A DNA stretch of 64,000 bases from Xestospongia muta (GCA_963693285.1 OY848917.1:34545245-34609244), one strand, 5' to 3'; positions 10,966 through 21,345 are shown, numbered from the stretch's first letter. Notes: generated by a model from the letters alone, not told the origin. Numbers and translations: made by a program.

Positions 10966-11105
10966 GGTCTGTGCTTATAAACCTGACACTCAGATATATA
11001 CCCATTGACTGCGTCTGCATGTAACCAGATTTTTATCCCTTGATTTATTGGTTTTAAGGGCATATATTGCTTTAGGGATGACCTCCCCTTATAGGGTATC
11101 ATATG
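10965..11105 (-). pseudogene. piggyBac transposase fragment (first catalytic block)
   Basis: Minus strand: MIPYKGRSSLKQYMPLK, then GIKIWLHADAVNGYISECQV. This is the block around the first catalytic Asp of piggyBac-type DDE domains (consensus DEAM..FKGRS..KQY.P.KP..G.K.W...D..TGY). The DE before MIPYKG is changed (reads QH). The fragment stops where the reverse-transcriptase remnant begins. The rest of the 171-codon open frame up to 11432 has no recognisable similarity. Confidence 0.65.
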
Positions 11106-11593
11106 CTGAAAAAAGTAAAGTGTGTTATACACACCAAAAATTATATATACAAAATCAGAAAATATGATTATTTGAATGAAAAAAGATTTGTCCCTCAATT
11201 GACTATGAAAGAAAAGAAATTCCACCATTACCTCCAAGAATGAAAATAAATTGTTGCTGTCTTTCGGATATCTAATGTTGAAAATGAAGTTAGATGAGAG
11301 CAGAGTAATTGTAACAGCCTCGGTGTCTACTTCTGTAACTATTATGCAGTCAATCACTAGAAAGAACTGATCCCCAAACATAATAAAGTAAGGTTTGGGC
11401 TGCGAGATAATTTTCAGAGAATGCTTTATCAAATAGGTTTAGAGTTTATGACTCTAATCTCTTTATCTCCTGAGAAAGTGAAAGTAATTACTCTAGCAAG
11501 TTGTGTTCTACAAAGACACAGTGACACATGAAGTACAGTTGTATAAAAGTAGTGTCACATAGTGTCATGTATTGTTTTAGCAACTAATTGATG

Positions 11594-11820
11594 TGCTTCT
11601 GTCTCATTTGTAGTTCCCATTGGTTCGTGATTATCTGCACCTAAACTATCATATTAAGTATGTTAAATTTACTTGTTGCTAATAGTAAAATGATCTGTCT
11701 AGAACTAATATAAACTAAAATTATAAGAACCTAAAACAAAAAAATGTACTAGATTAAAACACTACCACTCACCTTCCATTACTGTGCTAGCCTCTTCTTC
11801 ATCCTCATTCTCTTCTGATT
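11594..11820. repeat. Direct repeat, copy 2 (copy 1 at 10310-10560)
   Basis: Second copy of the repeat described at 10310-10560, with an extra insertion (cactaccactcacc) before ttccattactgtgctagcct. Confidence 0.8.
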
Positions 11821-12068
11821 GAAAATGCATTTGGAAGACTTAAGGCTAGGTGACAATGTTTGATGAAAAGATTGGAAGTAAAACCAGAAATGTTTCTATG
11901 ATCATTATGGCATGTTGTGTCCTACATAATGTATGTGAGACTCATGGAGAGGAAATCGATGATATGTGGTTAGAGGACAATGAGAATCACCCCTACCCTC
12001 AACCCAATAATGAAACTTCTTCAAATACAACACAAGAAAAATTTATAAAAATTTTCAAAAATGATTGA
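11815..12068 (+). pseudogene. Harbinger-type (DDE_Tnp_4) transposase, C-terminal fragment
   Basis: IENAFGRLK (around 11820) is followed by a stop and frameshift, then KIGSKTRNVSMIIMACCVLH, NVCETHGEEIDDMW and an acidic tail ending at 12068. In PIF/Harbinger transposases the sequence E.AFGRLK.RW..L.....V....I.ACC.LHN.C contains the last catalytic Glu near the end of the DDE domain. Only the last quarter of the protein is present. Harbinger transposases cut and paste in the nucleus; this copy is dead. Confidence 0.75.
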
Positions 12069-12235
12069 TGTTCCTTGAAAAAAGTGTAACTTAGAAAAAG
12101 TGGGGTCCTGCTGGGGGATAACGTTTAGAACCATGTGAAAATCATCTTCCCATTAAAATTGTCCTCATGTTATTTTCATGACTGTGCATTTGGTGGAGTC
12201 AGTTCATTAAGTTTGTTTTTGTATAATCTCTGAAG

Positions 12236-12511
12236 TCACGCTTGACTGACTGTCAGCTCACCCTGAAGTAATTTAAATTCTTCATCATTCAAAGAAGACA
12301 AAATATCCTTTGACAGGATGTCTTGGACTATCAATCTACTTATAGTAGAGTCAGTGATACCACTCTCTTTTAAGCTAGCTCTGAATTTTTCATTCATTTT
12401 ATAACAGCGTGGAAGCACGTCTGTACCCTGGAACCTTGCAACAATAATATTCATATCCCTCCTGTGCAAAATTAAAAAAATAGAAAATTTTTTCGTAATT
12501 TCCATTTTCAA
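12236..12511 (-). CDS. Small ORF of unknown function, helix-rich
   Basis: A 91-codon minus frame ends with KESGITDSTISRLIVQDIL, then SKDILSSLNDEEFKLLQGEL. The last 40 residues resemble the last two helices of SAM-like or coiled-coil modules attached to invertebrate transposon ORFs (G-I-T...L...D...L..L..EEF..L). The first 40 residues, with two possible start Mets, are not recognised. No neighbour confirms a gene. Confidence 0.3.
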   Translation of the reverse strand: MKMEITKKFSIFLILHRRDMNIIVARFQGTDVLPRCYKMNEKFRASLKESGITDSTISRLIVQDILSKDILSSLNDEEFKLLQGELTVSQA

Positions 12512-13429
12512 ATAGAGAGTACGAAATAAAAATTGAAAACTGAGAAATAGAATATGAAATGACGAAGTAGAATTGGATGTCTGCCTTCGGCTTCCGTATT
12601 AGACAGCAATATTACATCAGCATTGATATGATAATACATCAATGCATCAGCTTCCAGCAGGAAAATAGTTTAAGATCAAGGAAATTTTCCAACTAATTAC
12701 CATTATATTCCCTGTGTACTGCAGCTGACACAAAATGAGGACTTTCCACTTGACAATCCAGATAAACTGGAATATTTTCACATTATTGACAAAGTCATCA
12801 AAACTTACTTCCACAACCATTTTCTGGGGCACCGCATTTTCCAAATAATTTGCAAAATGTGTATACCAGAGTATCAACAGGATTGTGTTTGCCATCAGTG
12901 GTGCTGTTCTGGAATGCTTTTCAAAGGCTAACAGCTAAGTGCATTGAACACAAGTTTTCGATGAGCTTGATAGTAGTACTTATTGTTCATCAATACGTAG
13001 TCTCATCAGCCTCTTGGCAGTTATCAATTAACTTATTTGGCCTTTTCTGGGAGATGGAAACAATAGCACTCTCATACCCTGTTTATGGACATGGACACTG
13101 GACATCATAATAGTTGGCTTTCCCTTATCCCTCCAAGCCAAAACCATTTTTTTCCATCCCTCCAGGCCCTTGTGTCTCCCTTGTTAATTTTGAATGACTT
13201 TGCTCTAACCACACTGGGTAGCTGGTGCCGATATTATTCAGTGTTCCAGTATATCCAGTCCCTCATCTCTCCAATTCATCTACCATTGGAATAAAGCCAG
13301 TCAGCATAGATATGATGACCCTGGATGCCCATATTTATTATAACAGCCAGGACCCCCTTCATCTCGTTAGCAGTCACTTTCCTCCACTTCCTCCATCGAC
13401 TACAGCCCTATCCTATTCGGCAATTGTCC

Positions 13430-13735
13430 TCTCTGCAAAAGTGTTTGTTCCATCAACCAACATTTGGACAATTGAGTCATCAAAGAACAGGCTGAAGAAG
13501 TCAAGGGGAGTCGAAGTGGTTGTCAATGTCATTCTTGGTCCTGGCTGTTAGACAAACGGTAGTGGTGTTGGTGGTGTGTCCATTGATGTCATTGATGGGC
13601 GTCCAGGTGTTGTCAATGTTCTTGGTGTTCCACTGACGGCGTACAACTCCATCTCCCCTTCCACGACCCCTACCACGTGTTAGACGACTTGTTCTACAAG
13701 TCCCATGACCCTGATCGGGATCTATACGGTAATAA
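13430..13735 (-). pseudogene. piggyBac transposase N-terminal fragment with RG-rich leader
   Basis: Minus strand, from about 13700: an Arg/Gly-rich run (RGRGRGRG), then NIDNTWTPINDINGHTTNTT. Next is HFDSPLDFFSLFFDDSIVQM, then LVDGTNTFAERT with a stop shortly after (about 13434). This is the N-terminal region of piggyBac-type proteins (consensus P.D.F..FF.D.....I...TN.YA). The leader WTPI.DI.....T matches the one at 18240-18370. Sequence further downstream on this strand (12650-13430) has no clear catalytic motif, so the DDE domain is lost. Confidence 0.65.
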
Positions 13736-13739
13736 TGAG

Positions 13740-14597
13740 AATTACCTATTCAGTTAGTATTTAGTAAGTATTATTTTCAGTATTTATTTAGTTAGTTAGT
13801 TTAGTTATTTCATGATGAAACTGTTCTTTGTTGATCTTCCTTTTTTTCATGTATTACAGTTTTGAAAGGATATTTTACCACAAATGATGGTAAGTCCAAA
13901 TGCATTTGTTCTATTGTGTTTTCAGCCATTTTTATCACGACTGCAGTCACACATGAGCTTACCACACCTCAAGGAGACTTGTAAGATGTAGCTTCTACCA
14001 CAGTATAAGTACCAAGAATCTTGCCTTTACCATTTGGTATTACTACCATAATTGAATTTAGAAAACTGGCAAAGTAATGGCTTTAAATGTTGAGTAAGGG
14101 ATGCAAAAATTTCAAAACTTTACACATAACATAGAAGCCATGAAACGTTTAGGTGGCAAATTGTGTGTCACATAATATCTTGAGGTAGTGTATTTATTCA
14201 CCAATTTTTGTAACCCTATCCTCTTCTTTATTCTCCCATGCCTGAATAGATTTGAAAATTAAAATACAAGAGGATATCAATTCTATTACTACAATAGAGT
14301 TTAAGTTAATAACCTAAAGTCAAGAATTTTGTATTGTAATGAGCTCTTCCTGGTCTGCCATGATGACAAGGTTCAAAAGAATATGATGAACTCATATATA
14401 ATTTTTTTTGTGATAGTCCTCTAGGATCTTTTAAAATTTTTTCAAAGCAACACATGGTTACATTATTTTTAAGTCCATGATTTGAAACTTTTGAGTCAAG
14501 TGTATGAACAAATATTCTGACTAAGTTGAGTGTGTTTTGTTTTTAACACAATCAGGAAACACCCCAGACCAATCTATTTGCAGCCCTTCCTCTTTGG
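13740..14597. other. No feature recognised
   Basis: AT-rich, including a short tagttagtttagtta motif run at 13785-13808. No coding pattern. Confidence 0.45.
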
Positions 14598-14972
14598 CCT
14601 GGGTTTGATAAGTTTTTCATGCTTTTGTATCAGCCTGTAAAGCATCCCATGAGTTGCATTCTGACTATACGTGTGTGTTCCCCTCCCTCACAAGAGCCAG
14701 TAACGTTTTTGTGGGAACTACCAGTGGTGCTTTCATGTGCATGCATGACGACCAGCCCTTGTGGCAGGTGTGCTTGTAAAATAGCTTTGCCTAAACTGTC
14801 TTGCGGACTGGGTACAGCAACCCCCGACAACAGGACCAAGACTAGAAAAATTATTACTGGTGAAAGCATTTGCCAGCAGAAATGCCAGCATGATAGACAA
14901 AAAGAATTTAAGTATTATGGGGAAATTCATGGTATACATATTACATGAACAAACATGATTACCATGTTTCAT
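14598..14972. other. GC-richer patch, unassigned, next to the Rpb2-like fragment
   Basis: Base composition is clearly more GC-rich than the surroundings. Three overlapping frames are open (14619-14948 +, 14630-14869 -, 14733-14972 -). None has a motif I can name. Because the Rpb2-like fragment lies just upstream on the minus strand, the patch may be a decayed continuation of the same insertion. Confidence 0.35.
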
Positions 14973-14997
14973 GGCTTCATTGGTCTAGCCTTTTGAA

Positions 14998-15640
14998 TCA
15001 ATGGTCTAGCCCATTGCCCAGTATGAGTGCATAACCTTTTATGGGTATCTCTTTCTGCAAAGCCCTACAAGATTCCAGTGAAGCAGGTGGGTATTTCTTG
15101 GCCAAAGGTGGTGAACAGATGATAGAATGGTTGCAGGCCTCACGTGTTAAATTCCAGGTGTGGCAGCGCTTGCTCCCTACCATTATCGGAATATGTGCCA
15201 CCTGGAAAGCCGGTATGTTGACTCGCCTTTCTTCTTCCTGTCCATCTGTGTAATAAGCTGTGAGCATTACTTCCATAGCTAATGAGAGGGGCGCTGTGTA
15301 AGTACGCCCTGAGAGCCAGGCCTCATTAGGGTACAGGGGCACGTTGCATATGTGGGGCTGCCCAAGTTGACATTGTAAAACTGCATCTCGATCTTGATTG
15401 ATTTATGCATGCGGTCTAACTCCATCTGGTTCTGGTCGTCTTTAATGACATTGTTGATGTGGAAGAGATCTGTGGTATGTCTTCATCCATCAGGCCATTT
15501 GAAAGCTTCTCTGTTGTGACCTACAAGTCCTTCATGTGACACCACCACCACGACTACCTGCATCATGTCATCCTCCGTTAAATCAGTATCGTTGACCTAG
15601 CCTATTGGTGCCCTTTTGGCCATGATGTGTTGTTAACTTG
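14998..15640 (-). pseudogene. Rpb2-like RNA polymerase second-largest subunit, N-terminal (protrusion) fragment
   Basis: From about 15630 leftward the minus strand has an ATG-led frame with stops; it contains LFHINNVIKDDQNQMELDR, then SIKIEMQFYNVNLGSPTY. After a frameshift near 15345 it continues as PLYPNEAWLSGRTYTAPL, HIPIMVGSKRCHTWNLTREA and finally IPIKGYALILGNGLDH. The sequence ..LG.PTY..LYPNEARL..LTY..PL...PIM..S..C is the hallmark of the protrusion domain of multi-subunit RNA polymerase beta/Rpb2. The wording differs strongly from what a host Rpb2 would show, and the patch is GC-richer than its surroundings. I infer capture from a large DNA virus or similar source. It is clearly non-functional (several stops and shifts, most of the subunit missing). 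Confidence 0.6.
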
Positions 15641-15846
15641 AGGTGTCTCTTCCTGCAAATAGGCAAGTCATTCTTCTTTGCAATAAATGAATGTTTTTTA
15701 CAAGTTACTCTCGGGGTGCTCGGGATAACTTGGCTTGTATGGGGGACCTTAGCCTAGCCCAGATGAAAAACCTGGCTGAGATTGCTCGGAAGTACTTCTA
15801 TTGTTATAGGGTGAATAATTATGTACACATGTCTGTTGTACAGCTG

Positions 15847-16858
15847 TCAAACAGGTCGGATTTTTGCTAACTTGTCATACCCATCTTTACCACGTGAAAT
15901 GACATTATTGTTGTCAGTGAAGTGAAGATATCGTTTGAATTCAATAAATCTATGACAAGCTATTCGTGAAGCAATGGGAAAGCAGTGAAATAGTGGTATG
16001 GTAGACCAATTATCATACAAGCCTGATCTTCTACTTAATCCCATCATAATGGTAAAGCCAATAAATGCTTTTATTTCGTCTTCATTTGTTTCCCATTGCT
16101 TTTATGTGAGAAGAATTTGAGAAAAGGATTGTCATCATCTGATATTGGTATGGTAAAAGAATGTTCTTGAACTTCACTTGGTACACTCGTCCAAAGTCTC
16201 GATTCATCACAAATACTACCATCTCATATGTTGTCTTCTACCACCACGTACACAACATAGTAGAGGATGTGCTAATAGAGGATGTGTGGTTAGAGGACAT
16301 GTTAGCAGACAACATGTTCAGCTTTCATTTACAATATCAGTGCAACTCATGCTACTTCCTTGCTCATTACTCTCTTCTTCATTACTTGGTTTAGCGTCCT
16401 GTACCAAAAATTTAATTGTTACTAATAGTAAGCTACTATAGTTTGATATTTTACTATCACTTACACAATGAGTCCTTATTTCATTATCATCATCACTACT
16501 ACTGTTTAAACCAAAATCTTCATCACTTCCTTCAAAGAAGAAGTCAAAATCCTCATCCTCTATTTGTTGGATGACTTCCTCAACGCTTATTCTCTTTGCA
16601 CTACTCATGTTACAAGTTCAGCTGAATATTATAATTTTGTTTATCAGCTTACAATATTTTTTTTCAAAATAACAAACAAATAATAATAATAGTATACAGT
16701 AATATATTTAAATAGAGACAAATGGTTTGCTAAAAAGGTAAAAGTGAAATGAGCTAAAGAAAAAAAAAAGGTGAGCAAACACGATCGGCACCATATGGCG
16801 CATTGGTCGTTTGAGAAAAGTAAATATTTGCTCCATGTGGCATATTGGTCGGTAAGGG
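15847..16858 (-). pseudogene. piggyBac element, 5' half with terminal repeat (family A copy 1)
   Basis: The minus-strand start is MSSAKRISVEEVIQQIEDED at 16608, followed by an acidic stretch; later frames give TIPISDDDNPFLKFFS and, after breaks, NWSTIPLFHCFPIASRI and HRFIEFKRYLHFTDNNN, ending near IRPV (15847). These are the N-terminal and early DDE_Tnp_1_7 motifs. Upstream lies a 5' leader and an end sequence (ccatgtggcatattggtcgg) stopping at gtaaggg, followed by TTAA at 16859-16862. Multiple stops and frameshifts are present; the catalytic core beyond RPV is absent. The copy at 20390-21025 shares the same N-terminal exon, leader and end. Confidence 0.75.
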
Positions 16859-16862
16859 TTAA
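16859..16862. other. TTAA target site at the end of the piggyBac copy
   Basis: The element end reads ...ggtcggtaaggg followed by TTAA, as expected for piggyBac termini (CCCTTA... read inward). Confidence 0.6.
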
Positions 16863-16979
16863 AGATTCTCAACAACATTCTTGAAGAAATTTGTCCATTT
16901 GATAAGTCTATTTCGAAGCATTTTTGGTCATGGACAAATGTGACAGTCTGTGATTGATGACAAATAACAGTTTGACTTC

Positions 16980-17584
16980 TGATAAAATGATAGACAATGT
17001 ACACCAAAGCAAGGTGGATCAATGGCATACAACTCCTGAGAGCTAGACAGCACTGGATGTACATTGTTACCAACTCTGAGTTCAGATACACCATTGTGGA
17101 CCACAAGTTTATGATTTCAGGCCAGTCTTATCTGCTGAATAACCGAGATTTTGGGTCAATTGAGAAGGCGAATCTGAAAATCGAGTATGTGTTTGTATCA
17201 GAAGATTGGTAATATTAAGAAGGAGATTGTAGCCTATCGGAAAGTCAATACTGACAAAGAAAAAGTTAATTAGCTAAATATTCATTGGCTAAGGTTAAAT
17301 AAAGACAGCCCATTCAAATCCTGTATCACCATAGCCATAATAGTCTAGAACCTTGGAAGACCCTTGATATTCATAGAAAAAGAAAAGGTCAGCCATCAGA
17401 TATTGGTAAAGTATCCCTAGTTCAACTATATAGTGGTCCCTGTCCCATAAATGTAAAAAAATTGATGATCTAAAATCACTGATGAAATTCATACCTCCCG
17501 TTCACCATGCATTCTACAGTCAACTTTAGTCCATTGTTCAACATGTCCACACAGAGAGTGAAGATGATGATTATGATGAAGAGT
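16980..17584 (+). pseudogene. C-terminal part of an unclassified DDE-type transposase
   Basis: The 16997-17212 frame reads HWMYIVTNSEFRY, then KFMISGQSYLLNNRDFGSIE and VFVSEDW. Later frames continue with KKEIVAYRKVNTDKEK, LEPWKTLDIHRKRKGQ, VQLYSGP, KIDDLKSLMKFIPPVHHAFY and an acidic end DDDYDEE with a stop near 17584. In invertebrate repeat proteins a similar order (GHS.LPNDRDFG.IEK...VY.P.DW ... L.FIPP.HH.FY ... acidic tail) follows a CGGQN-type DDE core. At least four frame breaks are present and the catalytic core is missing. Confidence 0.5.
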
Positions 17585-17601
17585 AAAAGTATGTGCTGTT
17601 T

Positions 17602-18199
17602 TCATAGATTAATCAATTGACACACTCTTTCATAAACTTCAACAAGCATGAGCCAATCTCTTGGGATCCTCTGGATGCAACAGACTCTGGCCACATGAAC
17701 AACAATCATGAATCCCAAAGTTGTACGTCCACATTTGCTTTGTGTAGAATACAATATTTGTACCAATTTATGGTGTGGGTAGGGACTGTTAAAGATCAAA
17801 GGTGAATAGATCTACTTGTTGTGATGACTGACTTAAAGCTGCATCTTCTTTCAATTACTGATAGGCTCTTGTATACATAATAAAGATTATTTTAGAAAAA
17901 TCCTATGCAAAACATGGATAGTCTAGGATAATTAGCACCTAATAAATCGACATAAATGTCATTATCACATTAAAAGTATGCAACGTTGTTCTCCTTTATA
18001 GACAAAAATGGAGGGATGAGCTTACCTGTAGCAGATATACTTAAAATTGTTTTGGTTTCCAATATTTGACTTTGTTTGTCTACTAAATTTAAACCTATTA
18101 ATACTGGCTTGACACATTGCTGGAACCAGTGATTTGCAAGTTTTGTGTCCTACGTTTACTAAGCTGAGGGTGTCATCTCATGAATGCAATCCACCAGCC
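17602..18199. other. No feature recognised
   Basis: Two opposite 62-65 codon frames overlap at 17602-17805; neither has a family motif. Confidence 0.45.
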
Positions 18200-19145
18200 T
18201 TCTCCTGGGGCTCCATTTCAAAAAGGATTTTGTTTCTTTGTTTTAGGTTTGGGGAGGTGGAACATCTAGTTGGTGTGTCCAATGCAATATCATGTATGGG
18301 TGTCCAGTTGTTGTCGATGTTGTTGTTGTCTTTCGCTCCACCTCCCCTTCCACGACCTCTACCACATCCTGTATTAGTTATATGTATTATTTGTAAGCAT
18401 TAGTCGTATGTATTAGTCATAAGCATTAGTCATATGTATTAGTCGTAGTTATACGACTAATACATATGTATGACCAAGCATTATTTTTATTATTGTAAAA
18501 TTACTTTTACTATTGTTCTGTGTTTTTTTTACTTACTATCAAGGTCAGAGTTATAGACCTGACCACCACAATCGCTTGTTGAATATCCTTGATCACGGAG
18601 ATCATTTTCATCCTCACTTTCACTTTCATCTGTTGAAATAATGATTACTGAACTTTTATTACTTACTTACCTTCATCAAATATGTCAGAAAAGTCTGATA
18701 TTTCGTCTTTGCTATTAATTATCTGCTCTAATACGTTGCAAAAACTTAGCCCCTGGCAGTGATTTGTTCATAAAAGAAATAATTTTTTGTTCACAAAACG
18801 TTCATGTTTTGATTAATAGGTTCTAGTTCGTCTGTCCACTTGAACTCATCACTGTTACATATAGTAAGTATAATCATATCATTTTTATGTTTACCTTTTC
18901 ACAGTGGTGATGTTAGGTAAATAGTTAGATGTCGTATCGTTGTTTAAAGTATCCACTTCTGGAAATGATGGTAAGGAGAGACCATGCTCATCTTCAAAAA
19001 TCTTACTTGAGTTCTTCAACATCACTATTAAACCCAAGTTCATCATCACTCCCAGGTTCAAAATGTTTCATGATATAGTCATCATCATCATCACATATTA
19101 CCATACTTAGTACCTCATCTCTAGTGTATCTCTCAACCATTTCTA
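18200..19145 (-). pseudogene. piggyBac transposase N-terminal exons (acidic plus RG-rich)
   Basis: Minus strand, right to left. The first exon starts MVERYTRDEVLSMVICDDDD at about 19142 and continues HFEPGSDDELGFNSDVEELK with a GT donor. A second acidic exon (about 18645-18545) reads STDESESEDENDL, then GYSTSDCGGQVYNSD. A third block (about 18370-18200) starts GCGRGRGRGGGAKDNNNIDN, continues NWTPIHDIALDTP, and ends in KILFEMEPQEKAGGLHS before a stop. This is the usual layout of the N-terminus of the local piggyBac families. No DDE core follows. Confidence 0.6.
18431..18468. repeat. Perfect 17-bp palindrome inside short direct repeats
   Basis: catatgtattagtcgta is followed by gtta and then tacgactaatacatatg. 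It sits at the end of a run of degenerate units of the form (t)gtattagtcata(a)gcattagtcgta (18371-18447). Confidence 0.8.
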
Positions 19146-19209
19146 TTTTTGAATTTAATTATTTTTATGAAATTGTCACTATGTCTTTGTGTGGTGAATA
19201 GTAATTATC

Positions 19210-20345
19210 TTATCAGTGTGTCTTTGTGTGGTGAATGCTTATGTAAACACTTCAACAATGAAGACACAGTGGAAGAGTGAAGGTTGTTCTTTTGCTTAGT
19301 TTTAATGTTATTTACAAATGAAAATACTCGTTCTACATCTGCATTAGAACAAGAAGGGCTTGCATGTACCTACACAATAGTGGAAGCCCATCTTTAACTT
19401 TGTCGAGAGACCCCAGAATTCTTCTTGTCCCATGTCTGTCTTGTCAAAGGGAAGACAGATTAATGAAAGTCTACGCCACTCTGAGTCAAGCTGTTGAAAT
19501 TCTGCTTCAGCTACTACATTTGGGAACCTTGAAACCAATGGAACAAGAGATGGAAACTCAGAACATGAAGACTGGGGATCTAGCACTTGCAACATTTTCG
19601 ATGTAGGATCTCCTAGATATTTTAAGCTAGACACAGTGAAACATGAGCACCCATGTACATGCTTGTTTGATCTATGCCATCCAGATTTTCAACATATCAC
19701 CAACTAGCCTCTGACATAAAACAACTAAGAAATTCTTTGTAAACACTAGCTGTTTTTGAGTATACACAATGAATGCTTGCTGTTGAACATTGAAACATTG
19801 TATTGAGGTCTGTGAACTTGGCTACAACGAAATTCAGGAAGTGAAAGTAGAGCTTCCAAAATCAGGTTTTGAAGCATGCTGTTGATTCTCTCTGAAACTA
19901 GCAAGTGGTCTTGTTGAGATACAGCCTGGAAGTACAAAATCAGTGCATCCCATTGTTCCAGTACTCTTGACACACATGAATGAAGAGAAAGCCATCGTGT
20001 TTGTGATGGCCTTAAGATTTTTTGTGGAGGCGACAAACAAGGGCTAATTCCTTGGTGGTAGAGATATCTGTTGTCTCGTCTATGATCAGAGAAATATATG
20101 TATTTTTCATCTGTTCTATAAGAAGATTATGGAGATTATGCACTTTGTTTTCGTGCATTTAGACTTGAAATGCAGAGCTGTTGGTGAGTCAGGACAAAGT
20201 TTTGGCAGTAAGTCACTGAAGTGATCCATGATGTTGATTCCTTGTGCTGCTGTTATCATTAATGCTAAATGTATCATCAATAAGGTCAATTACATTATAG
20301 AATTTCAATCAGTGAGCTAGTTGATGCCTCTTCTTTCTATTATAA
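19210..20345 (-). pseudogene. hAT transposase with internal deletion
   Basis: Right to left on the minus strand: DETTDISTTKELAL near 20060-20090 (first catalytic block of hAT enzymes). Almost directly after it comes LRPSQTRWLSLHSCVSRVLE, then QWDALILYFQ, so some 200 residues that normally separate these blocks are missing. Next is VVAEAEFQQLDSEWRRLSL and finally CSNADVERVFSFVNNIKTKQ (19345-19220), the hAT C-terminal dimerisation domain. Stops and frameshifts separate the blocks. It lies between two piggyBac remnants. Cut-and-paste enzyme of the nucleus, here non-functional. Confidence 0.75.
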
Positions 20346-20389
20346 GTTTTAGTAAATAAAGCAGCCTTTGAAGGCTGGCATAATTGACC

Positions 20390-21025
20390 AAATGCAAAAT
20401 GGTAAAGCCAATAAATGCTATTATTTCGTCTTCATTTGACGTTGTTTCCCATTGCTTTGGATTACTTCCATCTGTACTTTCTAAGCACTGCTTAGCATAC
20501 TTGTTGGTTTCATTGACAATGTGAGATATCAGTTCATGTGGGAAGAATTTGAGAAAAAGATTGTCATCATCTGATATTGGTATGGTTGGTCCTACATTAG
20601 TAGTACCAAAAATTTAATTGTTACTGATATTAAGCTACTATAGTTTGGTATTTTACTATCACTTACACCATGAGTCCTTATTTCATTATCAGTATTATCA
20701 TGTTAATCATCATAGTCATTATTACCAATATCAACATCATTATCGTCATCATCACTTCTACTGTTTAAACCAAAATCTTCATCACTTACTTCAAACAAGA
20801 AGTCAAAATCCTCATCCTCTACTTGCTGGATGAATATTATAATTTTGTTTATCAGTTTACAATATTATTTTTTAAAAACAAGCAAATAATAATAATAGTA
20901 TATGGTAATATGTTTAAATAGAGACAAATGGTTTGCTGAAAAGGTAAAAGTGAAATGAGCTAAAGAAAGGAAAAAAAGGTGAACAAACACGATCGTCACC
21001 ATATGGCGCATTGGTCAGTAAAGGG
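20390..21025 (-). pseudogene. piggyBac element, 5' part with terminal repeat (family A copy 2)
   Basis: Minus strand: DEDFDFLFEVSDEDFGLNS near 20815-20760, an Asp-rich stretch, a short intron, then TIPISDDDNLFLKFFPHELI, SHIVNETNKYAKQCLEST and IIAFIGFTIL near 20410. The leader (20840-20990) is about 90 % identical to that of the copy at 15847-16858. The element end reads catatggcgcattggtcagt followed by aaaggg and TTAA (21026-21029), so inward from the TTAA the terminal repeat begins CCCTTTACTGACCAATGCGC. The DDE core is missing; the left side joins hAT sequence. Confidence 0.75.
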
Positions 21026-21029
21026 TTAA
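21026..21029. other. TTAA target site at piggyBac terminus
   Basis: Directly abuts ...agtaaaggg, the outermost bases of the family A terminal repeat. Confidence 0.65.
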
Positions 21030-21039
21030 TGGGCTTCAT

Positions 21040-21277
21040 TGGCATATATCATTTCAGAGATGACCTCCTCATCAACAGGAAACTTGCAAGGTGATTAATT
21101 ACTGGCGTACTTTACCCAAACAATCATGACCTGTTTGTCTTCAAGTATGACTGTAAAGGTATTGACAAAGTAGATATATCTTGATATATGTCGGAAACAA
21201 TCATGGAAGGTGCAATCTGATATTGGTAAGTAGCAGAGGACTAAACCCTCTTCCAATAGTCCTCCATTGATCCACAA
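21040..21277 (-). pseudogene. Unassigned decayed ORF
   Basis: The minus frame reads YIYFVNTFTVILEDKQVMIV, WVKYASN, then after a stop SPCKFPVDEEVISEMIYANE. The composition continues across the stop, which suggests a once-coding region. Family unknown. It directly abuts the piggyBac terminus. Confidence 0.3.
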
Positions 21278-21299
21278 ACGTTACCTGCAGCTGCAAACA

Positions 21300-21345
21300 C
21301 CTAGGGATATGGTTAGGTCCAGCTGATGCAAAATTGCATCTATCA
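21300..21345. repeat. Copy of the subterminal block at 9870-9945
   Basis: ggttaggtccagctgatgca is followed by aaattgcatctatcatgtttaattg. It contains the palindrome gatgcaaaattgcatc. Confidence 0.45.

Noticed and set aside
10917..11432. A 171-codon minus frame as one gene
   Set aside because: Only its end (10965-11105) matches a protein family (piggyBac); the first 110 codons are low-complexity AT-rich translation.
13225..13551. A 108-codon plus frame
   Set aside because: It lies antisense to the piggyBac N-terminal fragment, which explains the open frame.
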